Positions 22,017 through 31,952 of a stretch of 64,000 bases of DNA are shown in pieces. How positions within the stretch are numbered: the stretch's first letter is position 1; each line of letters opens with the position of its first letter. This DNA comes from Pseudevernia furfuracea (taxonomy: Eukaryota; Ascomycota; Lecanoromycetes; Lecanorales; Parmeliaceae). The translations under genes were made by a program, and so were the position numbers. The DNA lies in assembly GCA_022315425.1 (NCBI GenBank), contig JAIUPT010000041.1:1550001-1614000 (forward strand), in the 5' to 3' direction. The notes beneath the pieces were generated by a model that searched no databases, was not told the origin of the DNA, and was given only the letters and a program-made list of their open reading frames with translations.

Positions 22017-23330
22017 AAGAGCGGTGTGGTCTCGTTTGCAATAGGCTGTTAAGCCATAGTGCTTTGATGATGATGAGATGGGAGCAATAAAATATATTGA
22101 GGTGAGCGGTGTGATTTTGATAGATTCTAAAACAAGAAGGTAACAAGCCGTCTTGCTCAGTCGTCGCCGAGCAACTAATCTTATTTGCTCTCTATGAACT
22201 CCAGCATCCTCGTCCGTACTGATATAAAATGCTGGCGTGGGTCTTTGGCCGGACAGCGGCTCACGCCCAACGACATCCATAGCACTGAGCTTAAGGGGCA
22301 GCGATTCAAAAAAAGACATCTAGTGACACTTACTTATTTGCTATGTTTCTTATGGACCCTCAAAAAATCAAATTAAAGCAAGCCACAGTTGTGGTGGAAA
22401 GAACGCGCTGTAGTAGTTTTCCGGATTAAAATATTTGAATGAAGTGAGGCGAAGCACCAGATACCTTATGTTTACACACTACTAGGCGAGGCGCGTTTAT
22501 TAATCAATGCTCCCTGAGGTGCCAAACTTGGGTCTCATTCCCCCTGCCAGACCTCTATTTTTCTCGAGTCCTTTCGATTTCTTACACAAATCTTTGAGGA
22601 CTCCCAGGAACTGGCTCTTTCTACCCTTTAGATGCTCGTTCATCTTGCAGGTATCTCTCCTATCTTGTGCAAAAGTTTTGCTACCCTTCCCTTATTCTGA
22701 CGTGTTCCATAAATTCAGAAGTGAGCCTGAACAGCAGTGCTCTGGCGACGATCCTTATTCACCTCGTCAAAGGCCAATTTTGGGGATAAGGTGAATGCGG
22801 TAGTGGAGAATTTTGACAAGGGACTTTTGGCCGCAACAGATCCATGAGTTCTAAAAGAGGTTTGCGTGCACATTCAAACCACAGCCTGCAAAACCTGCTC
22901 TCTCTGTTAGCTTGCAGCTTAAGTCAAATTGTCACTCCAAGGAAAGGTAGCAGTTCCTTTTTGATGCAATTGATGCCGGCCAAGAGCCTAAAGTATTCAA
23001 GCTTGCGCATACTTTGCATTGAAGTATGAGCTTTCGGATTCCTGCCTAGCCGGAAAAAGGACAGCAGCAGCACTCAGAAAGCGTTGCATGCCCAAAAGTG
23101 AAACGTATCACTGGAGTATCTAAAGACGTGAGGTTGTACGATTTAGAAACCCTGAGGCCATGTAAGCCTAGCCATCAAGCCCCTGGAAAACAAAGAAGCT
23201 ATGTGCAGGCTAATCATATGGGTACAATTCCGAAATGCAGTACTTGCAGATGCATCATGAGTACATATCCAATCCACTCCCTCTACCAAACCAAAAGCGT
23301 ATCTACGAGATGAGCTTAGAGCGCAAGACA
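21992..23330. other. intergenic, 1.3 kb, nothing recognised
   Basis: It lies upstream of the 166-codon frame and at the 3' end of SNF5. Frames up to 95 codons show no family features or splice continuity. It is moderately AT-rich. No tRNA, repeat or transposon end was seen. Confidence 0.5.
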
Positions 23331-26001
23331 TCATCTAGGCATCGTGTCTCCAGGCTCAGCACTTCTCCCCATATCTCTGACCCTCCTTTCAACCTTTTCC
23401 CTGTGCAAGCGATTCCTCAAATGTACCTCGAAATTATTCACACCCGTCTCAGGACCTGGGGTGTACAGCTTTCCTGGACAATCGAGGCACTTGATCCTTG
23501 GGTAGTACATGAATTTCGTATCTGACGGCGAAGGCTCGTTGAGCTTTAGGGTGATGGGCATGTCCGTGACTGTAGAGACAGCAGTGTACCGCATCGTACC
23601 CTCGAAGAGGTCATCAGGATATGTGATCTGAAGCTTCGTTAGGGCTTGGTGAAGCCACGAGGGTGGATCAGGCTGCGAGAATTGATCAGCGGCTGAGGCA
23701 CTTCGAAACGTTGTTTAGCGGAATAGAAGAGGGAACACGACTTACCATGGGGTGCTCCGGGGTGGGTGGACCGACAGCGTCCACCCGCCCAATTTGTGCC
23801 GCGTGAGGATGGAGAGGGTTGACGCTATCTCTCTGCTCGGCCGGGCTCCCATGCTGACGTGTCTGCTGGTGCTGTTGCACACCGGGTGTCGTAGGGGGCC
23901 CCATTGAGCCAGGAGCTGGGGTGCCTCGTCCAGGTGTTGCACTCGAAGGTCGTTGATGAGACGCCTGTTCAAGAGGCGTAGGCTTACTTCTGCTCTTTTG
24001 GTCTCGCATAAACTGCCTCAACCGATCGCGATGAATCCGAAGCTTGACGATAAGCGAAGGCGGCGTATCTTCTACGCTCTCTTCCCGGTAGTCTTTGCCG
24101 CCAAACCTGCGACCTGAGGTTCGTGTCTCGTGGTGATGTAGTATCGTTGTTTCAGGGGTTGCAGAGCGCCCTAAAGCGCCTCGCATAGCGGCTTGGGCTA
24201 CGGTTGCTGCGCCTCTCATTCCTCTTGTGCGTGCAGTACCAGCAAGCAAGTGGGCTGGAATGGCAGGAGAATCTGGAGCAGACTCTTCACTGTCCGACTC
24301 ATCTGAGTCGTCAAGACCATCTTTTTGACTATAGCCAGGACGGCGACCTTTTCCGGAAGCAGCAGCAGTTCGCTTGAAGATCATACTATCGTCCAGAGTC
24401 TCTGCTGCACCTGGGAGGACTGATGACACAACCAAGGTTCGTATTGTCCGCCTCCGATCTTTCAAATCTGGCAAAGCAGGGCCACCACGTCGGTTGACTG
24501 ATCGCTTCTGCCGGCGCTCTTCTCTTGACAGTGAAAGTTCTGTTTTTTCTAGTTCTACTTCGTTGAGTTCATACAGATAAGGAGTGAATTCTTTAGCTGC
24601 CTGATAAGGTCGGAACGGCGATTGCATGGGGGATGGTAAGAAGCCGGCTTTCAATTCTTGGTCCTCGACAGGCCGTCCATCAAACGGGTGACCTGTCACG
24701 AATAGACCGCGAGTAAATAGTTGGCTTTGTTCTCGAATCGAATGTGCTATTGCTGTTGTGAATTCGCCGGCCAAGGAAAGATCTCGAGTCATTTGTTCTG
24801 CGAACAACTCCGGGGAGTTCAAGGGGTTGTTGATCTCCCACTCAAATTGGTCCACGAGTGTGTGCGGGCCAATGGTGATATTAAGTTTTACCGTTATTCG
24901 CATCTCGTCATCCTTATATGCATTATATGGCAGATGAGGGTCTAGCGCCTCCTCTTCAATGAATATATGAGGATGGTAGTCCTGTATTTGTTCCTTTAGG
25001 CTCGCGCTGACTTGTTGCACTAAAGGTCCGCATTGTTCGAGAGGCAGTTTGAAGTCCTCGACGAGCTGTTGTGCGAACAAGTCGGGAGGTATCACTCTAT
25101 CGTGCAGGTTCCACGTAAAAGTATCCCGAAGTCTGATCTTGTCCCACTCAATATCTATCCTAATGGGCACGAGCTCATCAAGCTGTTCTGATTGTTTTGC
25201 AAGTTCTTTCCTCGGCACGCGCAACTCCCGCGTCTTCTTTCCGCCGGCTCGCTTGCGCTGAGCAGGATAGACAAAGGTCATTGGCTTTCCTTGATTGAAG
25301 CCATTTCCGAAATTGCCATACTGCCCATAGCCAGGACCATAGATGGCAGCTGGATTGGACAAGTTGGTGACTGGTGGATCCATCCATTTCGGTCGCGCCT
25401 CCCTATGAAGGTCTAGATAAGCCTGCTTCCCTTCTCTGACCTGCTCGGCATCAATACCACGGAGAGCCATGTAAAAGTCCGCCTCATCCCTTTTGAAGTC
25501 GTGCAGCTTGTCCATCTCTATGCCGTCATACATCCTTGCGTCAGTGTGGATTAGTGCGCGATTGACGTATTGGTGCAACTCGACATTTTCGAGCGCCTCA
25601 GCGTTTGCGTCATTGGCCCCCCTTGGCTTCAATATCCTGTCATTATTTCGACACCTTGGTGATCTGATGATTCGCGTGCCGGATCGAGAACGTTTCCTGG
25701 TCTGCACCATGCCATTCGGTGTCGTGCCGGACCCGTTAGCTGAGTCGGACTTGTCTAAGGTGACTGCTCCATCAGCTGCGGCGGAGAGACTTGAAGCCGC
25801 CATAACGGCTTTGGCCTTTTGCTTCCTTTCTTGCATTGGCTCCGCAGGCTGAATTCCTGGTGCGACGCCATTGTGTTCGAAGCCATTGCGCAACTCATCC
25901 TTGGTCGCCCTATTGACTCCATTGATTGAGGCAGCACCGGTAGGCTTCTCTTGGGGTGAGGGTGTAGTAGTTGGTGATGGTTGAGTATCAGGGGACGGCA
26001 T
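23331..26001 (-). CDS. SNF5: SNF5/SMARCB1 (SFH1) core subunit of SWI/SNF-RSC remodelling complexes
   Basis: Minus-strand exons 26001-23746 and 23672-23331, 865 aa. The intron has donor GTAAGT after HPM and acceptor CTCGCAG before PDPPSWLHQALTKL. The protein is a scaffold subunit that contacts the nucleosome acidic patch. In order: a disordered Pro/Ser-rich N-terminus; a conserved block (about 135-200, ALIHTDARMYDGIEMDKLHD); two SNF5 repeats at about 277-435 (VPIRIDIEWDKIRLRDTFTW and MRITVKLNITIGPHTLVDQF); a basic linker with RRQKRSVNRRGGPALPDLKD; and a C-terminal block in exon 2 (KFMYYPRIKCLDCPGKLYTP, then VHLRNRLHREKVERRV). SNF5 and SFH1 paralogues cannot be separated with certainty; size favours SNF5. 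A GTG at 26037 extends the frame, but a stop lies just upstream and ATG 26001 is the first ATG. Confidence 0.92.
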
Positions 26002-26742
26002 GGTGGGTGAGAGGAGGGAGATAGGGGAGGGAGGCACACGGAGCCTTGATCATCGATGGAGATCCGCAAGCATCACTATGGAAAGACACAGTGAATCAGC
26101 TCCATGGTGAGAGGAGCAGAATGCGATATACGGGGTGGTTAATAGGCGCGCGCAACATCCCCGCCTTCTGGATGAGAGAAGAGGGTCTTCAGTGTTGAGT
26201 AGGACAGGGTGAAGCATCATCACCGGGCAACGACGGCGAGATGCAACCATCACTGAATGCGAAAAAGGGACAGGGAAGGATAGCAACATACCATGTAGTG
26301 TACTCAAGAGGCGCAATAATCGCGTCGTGCGCAAGGTCAGATGCAAATAATCCATAAGGTATTATTGCGAATCGGCTCGGGCGTGTTGCTACCTCCCTGA
26401 GTCCCTCCCAATGAAAGCTTACAACCGGACGCTACTGCTAGATTAAGTATTATTGCCTTATAGGGCTGTATTGCCTTATAGGGCTGCTCAAGTACCTATC
26501 CTACCTATTATTTTTCTCCTTTTGTTGCCAAATTCCGTGAACAGCCACGTTTGTGTCTCTCGTGGTTATCCTCATGTCAGGCACCGGCATGCCTCTTGCT
26601 TTTCTTCCTTTTCTTCTTTCTTCTTTTCTCCCCCCTCTCGCCTTGTTCTCGCTTGCTGACAGTGACCACATTCCCTGCGCCGGCAGAGCGGCCTACGAGT
26701 AACTGAGAATTGCCGCAAGTACTAACCAATCCTTGGCCAAAC
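26002..26742. promoter_or_regulatory. divergent promoter region of SNF5 and the capping enzyme
   Basis: 741 bp between facing-away start codons. It has a direct 17-bp repeat (ATTGCCTTATAGGGCTG) at about 26453-26487 and a strongly pyrimidine-rich tract (CTTTTCTTCCTTTTCTTC and similar, about 26598-26650) just upstream of the capping enzyme start, typical of fungal core promoters. No protein-coding signal. Confidence 0.55.
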
Positions 26743-27894
26743 ATGGGAGGCTCAGTGCCCGATATTCCTGGAGTCAAGGCCGAGGGGCCCCTTCTGACCA
26801 CATTTCGCGCTGAAGTTGCAAAGCTACTAGACCGGAAATCTCCAAACTTTCCAGGCGCTCAGCCTGTCAGTTTCGCCGCACGACACATCGCTGAACTCCA
26901 AAAGCAAGATTACTTCGTTTGCGAAAAATCGGACGGTATACGATGTCTGATGTACCTTACATATGAAGATCAACCCGAAGGTCGAGTACAAGTGACATAT
27001 TTGATAGACCGGAAGAATGATTATTGGTACGTGCCCGGTCCAATTTTTCCCAAGTCCGTCGACAAGCCCTACGATTTTCACGTTGCTACAATCTTGGATG
27101 GCGAACTCGTCAACGACACCCAACCAGATGGATCACTCCGGATGAAGTACCTCGTGTTTGACTGCTTGGTCCTTGACGGCAATCGCTTGATACATCGAAC
27201 ATTGGACAAGCGGCTTGGGTACTTCTACGAAAATTTGGACAACCCATTGCAAGCATTTTACAAGAAATGGGAAGATGACACGGCCGTGCTACCATTTCTG
27301 GTAGAGCGTAAGAAGATGGAATTAGCTTACGGCATAGAGAAGATGTTCAAGGAGATTCTGCCGAACTTACCTCACGGCAACGATGGCTTGATCTTCACCT
27401 GCAAGACCACTCCGTATCAATTTGGCACAGACCAGCACATTCTCAAGTGGAAAAGCGAGGAGGAAAATTCGATAGATTTCAGGATGGTCCTTGGATTTCC
27501 AACCATTCAACCAGATTCCGATGATGATGATGCAAACGAAGGCCCCTATCCTGATTACAGCGCTCTGCCTGAAATAGAGCTTTACGCCAACGGGGACGGG
27601 GATACCGATATTCTCTACAGTACGATGCATATGGAAAAGCCTGAGTGGGAGGACATGAAATCGTTACAGCAACCTCTGAATTGGCGGATTGTCGAGTGCT
27701 TTCAAAACAAATCAAACCAATGGAGGTTTTTGCGATTTCGGGACGACAAAAAAGAAGCCAATCACATCAGTACCGTCAACAGTGTAATGGAAAGCATACA
27801 AGACAGTGTATCGAAGGAGCATCTGATCGGGGTAGCTAAGAGCATCAGAGACCACTGGAAGAAGAGAGAACAGCCTGCGGTGGTGAGGAAATAG
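26743..27894 (+). CDS. CEG1: mRNA capping enzyme alpha subunit (RNA guanylyltransferase)
   Basis: Single exon, 383 aa, ATG 26743 (a TTG at 26710 extends the frame but is unlikely to start). It transfers GMP from GTP to the diphosphate 5' end of nascent pre-mRNA in the nucleus, bound to the Pol II C-terminal domain. The nucleotidyltransferase motif I is EKSDGIRCLM with catalytic Lys62. Other motifs follow in order: YLIDRKNDYW (III), ILDGELVND (IIIa/IV region), NDGLIFTC (IV), HILKWKSEEENSIDFRM (V), and WRFLRFRDDKKEANH near the C-terminal OB fold. Length matches fungal monofunctional guanylyltransferases, which lack the triphosphatase domain of animal enzymes. It diverges from SNF5. Confidence 0.96.
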   Translation: MGGSVPDIPGVKAEGPLLTTFRAEVAKLLDRKSPNFPGAQPVSFAARHIAELQKQDYFVCEKSDGIRCLMYLTYEDQPEGRVQVTYLIDRKNDYWYVPGPIFPKSVDKPYDFHVATILDGELVNDTQPDGSLRMKYLVFDCLVLDGNRLIHRTLDKRLGYFYENLDNPLQAFYKKWEDDTAVLPFLVERKKMELAYGIEKMFKEILPNLPHGNDGLIFTCKTTPYQFGTDQHILKWKSEEENSIDFRMVLGFPTIQPDSDDDDANEGPYPDYSALPEIELYANGDGDTDILYSTMHMEKPEWEDMKSLQQPLNWRIVECFQNKSNQWRFLRFRDDKKEANHISTVNSVMESIQDSVSKEHLIGVAKSIRDHWKKREQPAVVRK

Positions 27895-28298
27895 GACGAG
27901 GCACTATGGTCGTCTCTGCTGCTCTTAGCAACTGTTCTGGCTGCTAAGCCAACGCCGCAATCTCTCGAGAATATACTATATCATGGGTCTTGAACCTTGG
28001 TGGTTTATCAGTATTTGGTCGGTCCTCAGACCTTTTTTAATGAATTGGAAACGTGCAGTAAGTCGCTTAGTCCATTCGCGTGCCATCACCGATAACTAAT
28101 AGCCGTTCCAAAGACAAAGTTGTCGAGTATTTGGAGGAGCGGGGCAAGGCTGAGCCCAGCGTTTTGGTGTAGGCAAGACTGGCCAGAAGTCAATAGCAGA
28201 TATTCTGCCTCAGTAGTAGCAACACTTCTAGATACTTGGTGTAACCCGTCGCTTTAAATTCTGCAAACCGCCGTGACTAAGAACGGAACCATCATAAC
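27895..28298. other. intergenic, capping enzyme 3' flank and oxidase promoter
   Basis: About 400 bp between two plus-strand genes. I saw no open frame or repeat. It should hold the terminator of the first gene and promoter of the second; no defined element was identified. Confidence 0.55.
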
Positions 28299-29979
28299 AT
28301 GCCCCACACAATCCGCAAAGCCAAGCATATAGCAGTCATAGGGTAATCGTCCACGTCTCAACCGTCTTCCTGTGCTTTGGAATGTCTGTATTGACACCTT
28401 TCCGTGACCTAGAGCAGGCATAACGGGCCTTCAAACAGCCCTCTATCTCCTCGATGCGGGATATCAAGTCACCATCATTGCAGAGAATGCCCCTGGGGAT
28501 GAAAGTACGCATTATACTTCACCCTGGTACGTTCTCTTCTCATAGTCGTGCCCTGCTTTCGAAAGGTAATTTACGTAAAGCTCGCGGTATGAATCGTGGT
28601 TAAATCTTACATAGGGCCGGAGGCCAATGGCGAAGTCATGCCAAAGCACATGAGACAGAGTTGCAGGGGTGGGATGCAGAGACATATAAGGAATGGATGG
28701 GTATGGTGAGGACTGGGAAGGGGACAGAGGCTGGCTTAGGCGTAAGTGGACTTCACATCGTTATAGATGGTCAAGACTGGTAGGACTGGACGCCGTGCAA
28801 AATATATTCCGGGGCATCACACGGCGAGGTATTCAGGAGCGTTGAGCACTAAGAAAACAAGTTTCGATGGCTAACACCCTATTGCATTAGGTCGTTCCTT
28901 CTACTCTCTATTGGTACATAGAAGTTGGATATCCTTCGATTGTACTTGTAGTTGACTTCAACATAGGTCCTCTCCAGCCTCTGAGATTAATCCCCAACTT
29001 TGGTGGCGCTCAATTGTCGAAGATTTCAGATTTCTACCAGTAAATCAACTGCCTGAAGGCATCCAATCAGCAGTAGGCTTTACAACAATCTGCATCAATG
29101 TTCCCCGCCATCTCAAGTACCTTCTGTCCTCCTTCCTTTCCGCGGGTGGGAAGCTTGTCAAAGCTCATCTGCCGATGGACAAGGGGCTCTCAGGAGTTTT
29201 GAGATCTGCGGCCTATTTGGCGAGAAGTCAAGAACCGTATGAGGAGCTCATTTTCGTAAACGCGAGTGGATTGGGAGCGAAAGAGCTGGTACCCGATGAT
29301 GCTATGTTCCCTGTGAGAGGACAGACCGTGCTGGTGAAGTGGGAGGCGAAGTGTGCAAAGACAATTAACGAGAACAGGTATGTTATTCCACGACCTGGAA
29401 GTGGGACGACGATTCTAGGTGGTACTAGGGAGGTAGGGAATTGGTGAGTATCTGTATGCTCAGCTCCTGTCGCACAACTTTGACTCCGGGTCAGGAGCAC
29501 CGCAGTAAGCAGCGAGACCACGAATGGAATTCTGGAAGATTGCAAGAGCCTGGCTCCGGAGCTGTTGGCGAAGGACGGATCGTTCGAGGTCTTGAGTGTA
29601 GGTATTTTCGGAGTTCAATTTTCCTTTAGGCCAAATCTTGAGTCTTGAGACACGTCTTGGGAGAGTATACTCTCTAGGCATGTTCCAAAACTCAATATTC
29701 CCCGTCCAATAGGCAATTCTGACTCCGAAATTATAATCCAGGTCCAGTGTGGTCTAAGGCCAGCACGAGAAAACGGTCCGAGAGTGGAGGCCGAGGTTGT
29801 TGACGGGATGTTCACGGTGCATTCGTATGGTCATGCTGGCGCCGGGTAAGCCAATTCTTATAAAAAAAACATACTTTGAAGGCTCTGACCGAGATGGCAA
29901 CAGCTATCAGAACGCGATTGGCAGCGCCAGAAAAGTTGTGCGATTGGTCAAAGAGCTAGACTTTAAGGCGGAGCTTTGA
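28299..29979 (+). CDS. D-amino-acid oxidase family FAD flavoprotein
   Basis: Eight exons: 28299-28342, 28413-28526, 28615-28741, 28891-28913, 28967-29443, 29495-29597, 29742-29845 and 29904-29979, 355 aa in phase. It oxidises D-amino acids (possibly D-aspartate) to keto acids, ammonia and peroxide. The N-terminal FAD fold is AVIGAGITGLQTALYLLDAG; then the SPWAGGQWRSHA loop; WWRSIVEDFRFLP; a mid NASGLGAKELV with MFPVRGQTVLVK; RYVIPRPGSGTTILGGT; and the C-terminal signature VHSYGHAGAGYQNAIGSARK. The FAD motif needs the acceptor CCTAG before AGCAGGC rather than the later CAG. It ends KAEL, so the usual peroxisomal SKL-type signal of fungal D-amino-acid oxidases is absent. Intron 29598-29741 is an introner-like element. 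The gene is tail to tail with the EEP gene, 35 bp apart. Confidence 0.9.
29598..29741 (+). repeat. introner-like element as oxidase intron 6
   Basis: 144-nt intron with donor GTAGGT and acceptor AATCCAG. It carries the shared core GAGTCTTGAGACACGTCTTG, then ACTCTCTAGGCATG, and the branch-point block AATTCTGAC preceded by CAATAGGC. Similar blocks occur in six other introns in the window, in two other genes. The neighbouring introns of the same gene lack these blocks. Confidence 0.8.
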
Positions 29980-30014
29980 AAAGGTATTAACAGAAAAGGA
30001 GGTAGTGGATATGT

Positions 30015-31593
30015 TCAAATCATGGACACGTCGCCAACGACGACTTGATGATCAGAGTTGTACACTCCATCCTCGAATCGATTTGGGAGACAAGCATATC
30101 CATCCACAAGCCACCACCTCTCCGCATTGTCTCTCTTAGAGTTCCTGTTAGCCGAACTTGGGTCGTCCTTGTTCACGAAAATGAAGTCGATTCTTTTAAG
30201 GTCTTTTGAATCGAATCCAGTGAACGTGTTGAAGTCTCCGTAGCGTTTGTCCTCAGACACCATTGTTTGCAGATCGGCCATTGGGGATGTTGAACTAGTC
30301 ATTTCATTATAGGCTTCTTGCTCAATCTGACTGTTGAAGTGGCCGGTAAGAAAAATAGGTGGGCTCTTTCGGTGTGGAGCCTGGTCAGTGAAAAGGCGTA
30401 TCCTACACATTTCAGAGTTAGCATGGCTTCTTGGAAGCAAAATGCCCAAGTTGTAAGACACGTTTGGGGTTTAAAACCGCCTACTATTCGCGAGACACGT
30501 CTTGCGGCTCAAAATCAGATAGGGTTTTCTCCGAGGTGTGCACTCACTGTTTCAGTATGATTTTTGCCGCCTCTAAGCGTGACTTACTGCCTTGGTCGTC
30601 TCTAGCACATTGTGGAGTCAGCACTGCCATTTTTAGATGAAAATCTGGGGAATAAGACATGTCTGGGGAGCAAAAGGAGTGCTAAATTGGACGATTTGCT
30701 CCTGCAGCTTGCCTCGCGACTCTCAAAGCAGTCTCGAACAGAAAGAGATAACCCAGAAAAAAGCCTTACAAATGGGTGTTCATGGCGACAACGGTCTTGC
30801 CAGTGGACCGATGCTGGAATACAGCTATAGTCAAGATTCTGGTAGAGGCAGCGTCCCAACTTTTAGAGGGACGGTCTTCGCATATTTCTGGTCAGCATTA
30901 CTTCTTCAAGTGAGATGATTGAGTTGCCAGACAGATCTTGCGAGTAGAAAAGGTCAGTGTGCTCGCGAAATATGTCTTGCGACTCAATCTTAGTAGCAAA
31001 TTGCACGTACCTGGCGTTTTACTGAGCCACTTCGTCCTTTGTGTCTTCAGCTCCTACAACAAGTTCGAAGTCAGTCTTAGTTCCTCGAGGCAAGGCCCCG
31101 AGAAAAGAGACAGCTCAAAGAGGTGTTATGCACATACCCAAACTTCAGATTTGTACACTGAATTGCAATTTCGCTGTCAGTATTGGCTATTTGAGGGGGC
31201 ATATCGAACCATAAAAATGGCTTCCCGAATAGAAACACCCAAGATATGTCTCAAGACTCAAGACTAGGCCCAAAAGAGGCAACATGGATCCCGAAAACAC
31301 GTACAGATGGGCGAGTATTCTCCAGCTTCTAGCCCGTCATCACGGCCCACACCCACAAATGCCCATGCCTTCTTCTTGCAGTTCAAACCTGAAAGGATAT
31401 CGATCAACTGCTGATGCAATACTTCCTGCAAGCATATGAAGGATTCCGCACAGTGTGCTGTATTGAAAATGAGCTCGTTAATGAGGCGGGATTTGCGAAC
31501 ACCCCATTTTTCTTCGCCGTGAAAGGGCGAATCAGTAGCGTAACGGATGTTATGAGTCAACAAACGGATTGGCAAAGGGTCATACACTTTCAT
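30015..31593 (-). CDS. endonuclease/exonuclease/phosphatase (EEP) family protein
   Basis: Six minus-strand exons: 31593-31305, 31157-31138, 31053-31011, 30875-30770, 30601-30548 and 30402-30015, 299 aa in phase. The fold is that of DNase I/AP-endonuclease-like phosphodiesterases; similar fungal proteins are of unknown substrate. Motifs: LLTHNIRYATDSP (N of LTxNI), FICLQEVLHQQ (metal-binding Glu), GRDDGLEAGEYSPILY, TVVAMNTHLDDQG (THLD), LTGHFNS and KRIDFIFV, with the final NSDHQVVVGDV (SDH catalytic His). In most members the block is GDFN; here His replaces the Asp that normally helps bind metal and activate the nucleophile. No signal peptide is seen. Four of its five introns are introner-like elements. 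It diverges from the PA2G4-type gene. Confidence 0.85.
30403..30547 (-). repeat. introner-like element as EEP intron 5
   Basis: 145-nt intron on the minus strand, donor GTGAGT, acceptor TGTGTAG. It has the core GAGCCGCAAGACGTGTCTCG and the branch block CCATGCTAACTCTG, in the same order and spacing as the related introns in this window. Confidence 0.7.
30602..30769 (-). repeat. introner-like element as EEP intron 4 (diverged)
   Basis: 168-nt intron on the minus strand, donor GTAAGG, acceptor GTGCTAG. The core is weaker (GAGTCGCGAGGCAAGC) but the end block GGCAGTGCTGACTCCACAA matches the family. It is the most diverged of the seven. Confidence 0.55.
30876..31010 (-). repeat. introner-like element as EEP intron 3
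   Basis: 135-nt intron on the minus strand, donor GTACGT, acceptor GCGAAG. It carries GAGTCGCAAGACATATTTCG, then CTACTCGCAAGATCTGTC and branch block TAATGCTGACC. Parts of the second block are complementary to parts of the first, so a long hairpin is likely. Confidence 0.7.
31158..31304 (-). repeat. introner-like element as EEP intron 1
   Basis: 147-nt intron on the minus strand, donor GTACGT, acceptor AATTCAG. It carries GAGTCTTGAGACATATCTTG, then CCCCTCAAATAGCCAATAC and TGACAGCGAAATTG. It is closest to the ureohydrolase and oxidase copies (GAGTCTTGAGACACGTCTTG and CCCCTCAAATAGGCAATAC). Confidence 0.8.
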
Positions 31594-31952
31594 AATGCCG
31601 ATGGTGAAGAATTGAGGGTGGTCGATGGGACAGAAAGATTGACCATCTTCGAATTGCGCCTACTTAGATTGAGCTTCTGGGCTCCCCGTTACAGGGACGC
31701 CTTCCGAAAGTACCTAGGGCTAGGGCTGCCACTAGACCTCCCACCCTCCGCCGTAGGGTTTCAAGCCTTATAGTACCTTAGCGGGCAGTGATAGCCGACA
31801 GTACACTGCATGGGCAACCCCACTAATAAGTTCACAGTTAATAAAAATTCATATTATTTCCTCTCTCACGCGACATACAGTTGTGTTGTTATTCATAAAC
31901 GAGTCTTATCACATCACATTCTCTTGATCTAAGACTGGCAAGTTTGTCAATC
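31594..31952. promoter_or_regulatory. divergent promoter of the EEP and PA2G4-type genes
   Basis: 359 bp between start codons pointing apart. It has a telomere-like GGGCTAGGGCTG at about 31719-31730 and a TTATTTCCTCTCTC tract upstream of the PA2G4-type start. No other element was identified. Confidence 0.5.

Noticed and set aside
28742..28890. 149-nt oxidase intron as another introner-like element
   Set aside because: Length is similar but the GAGTC core and AATRCTGAC block are missing.
31719..31730. GGGCTAGGGCTG as a telomere fragment
   Set aside because: Two degenerate units only, no array; too short to claim an interstitial telomere.
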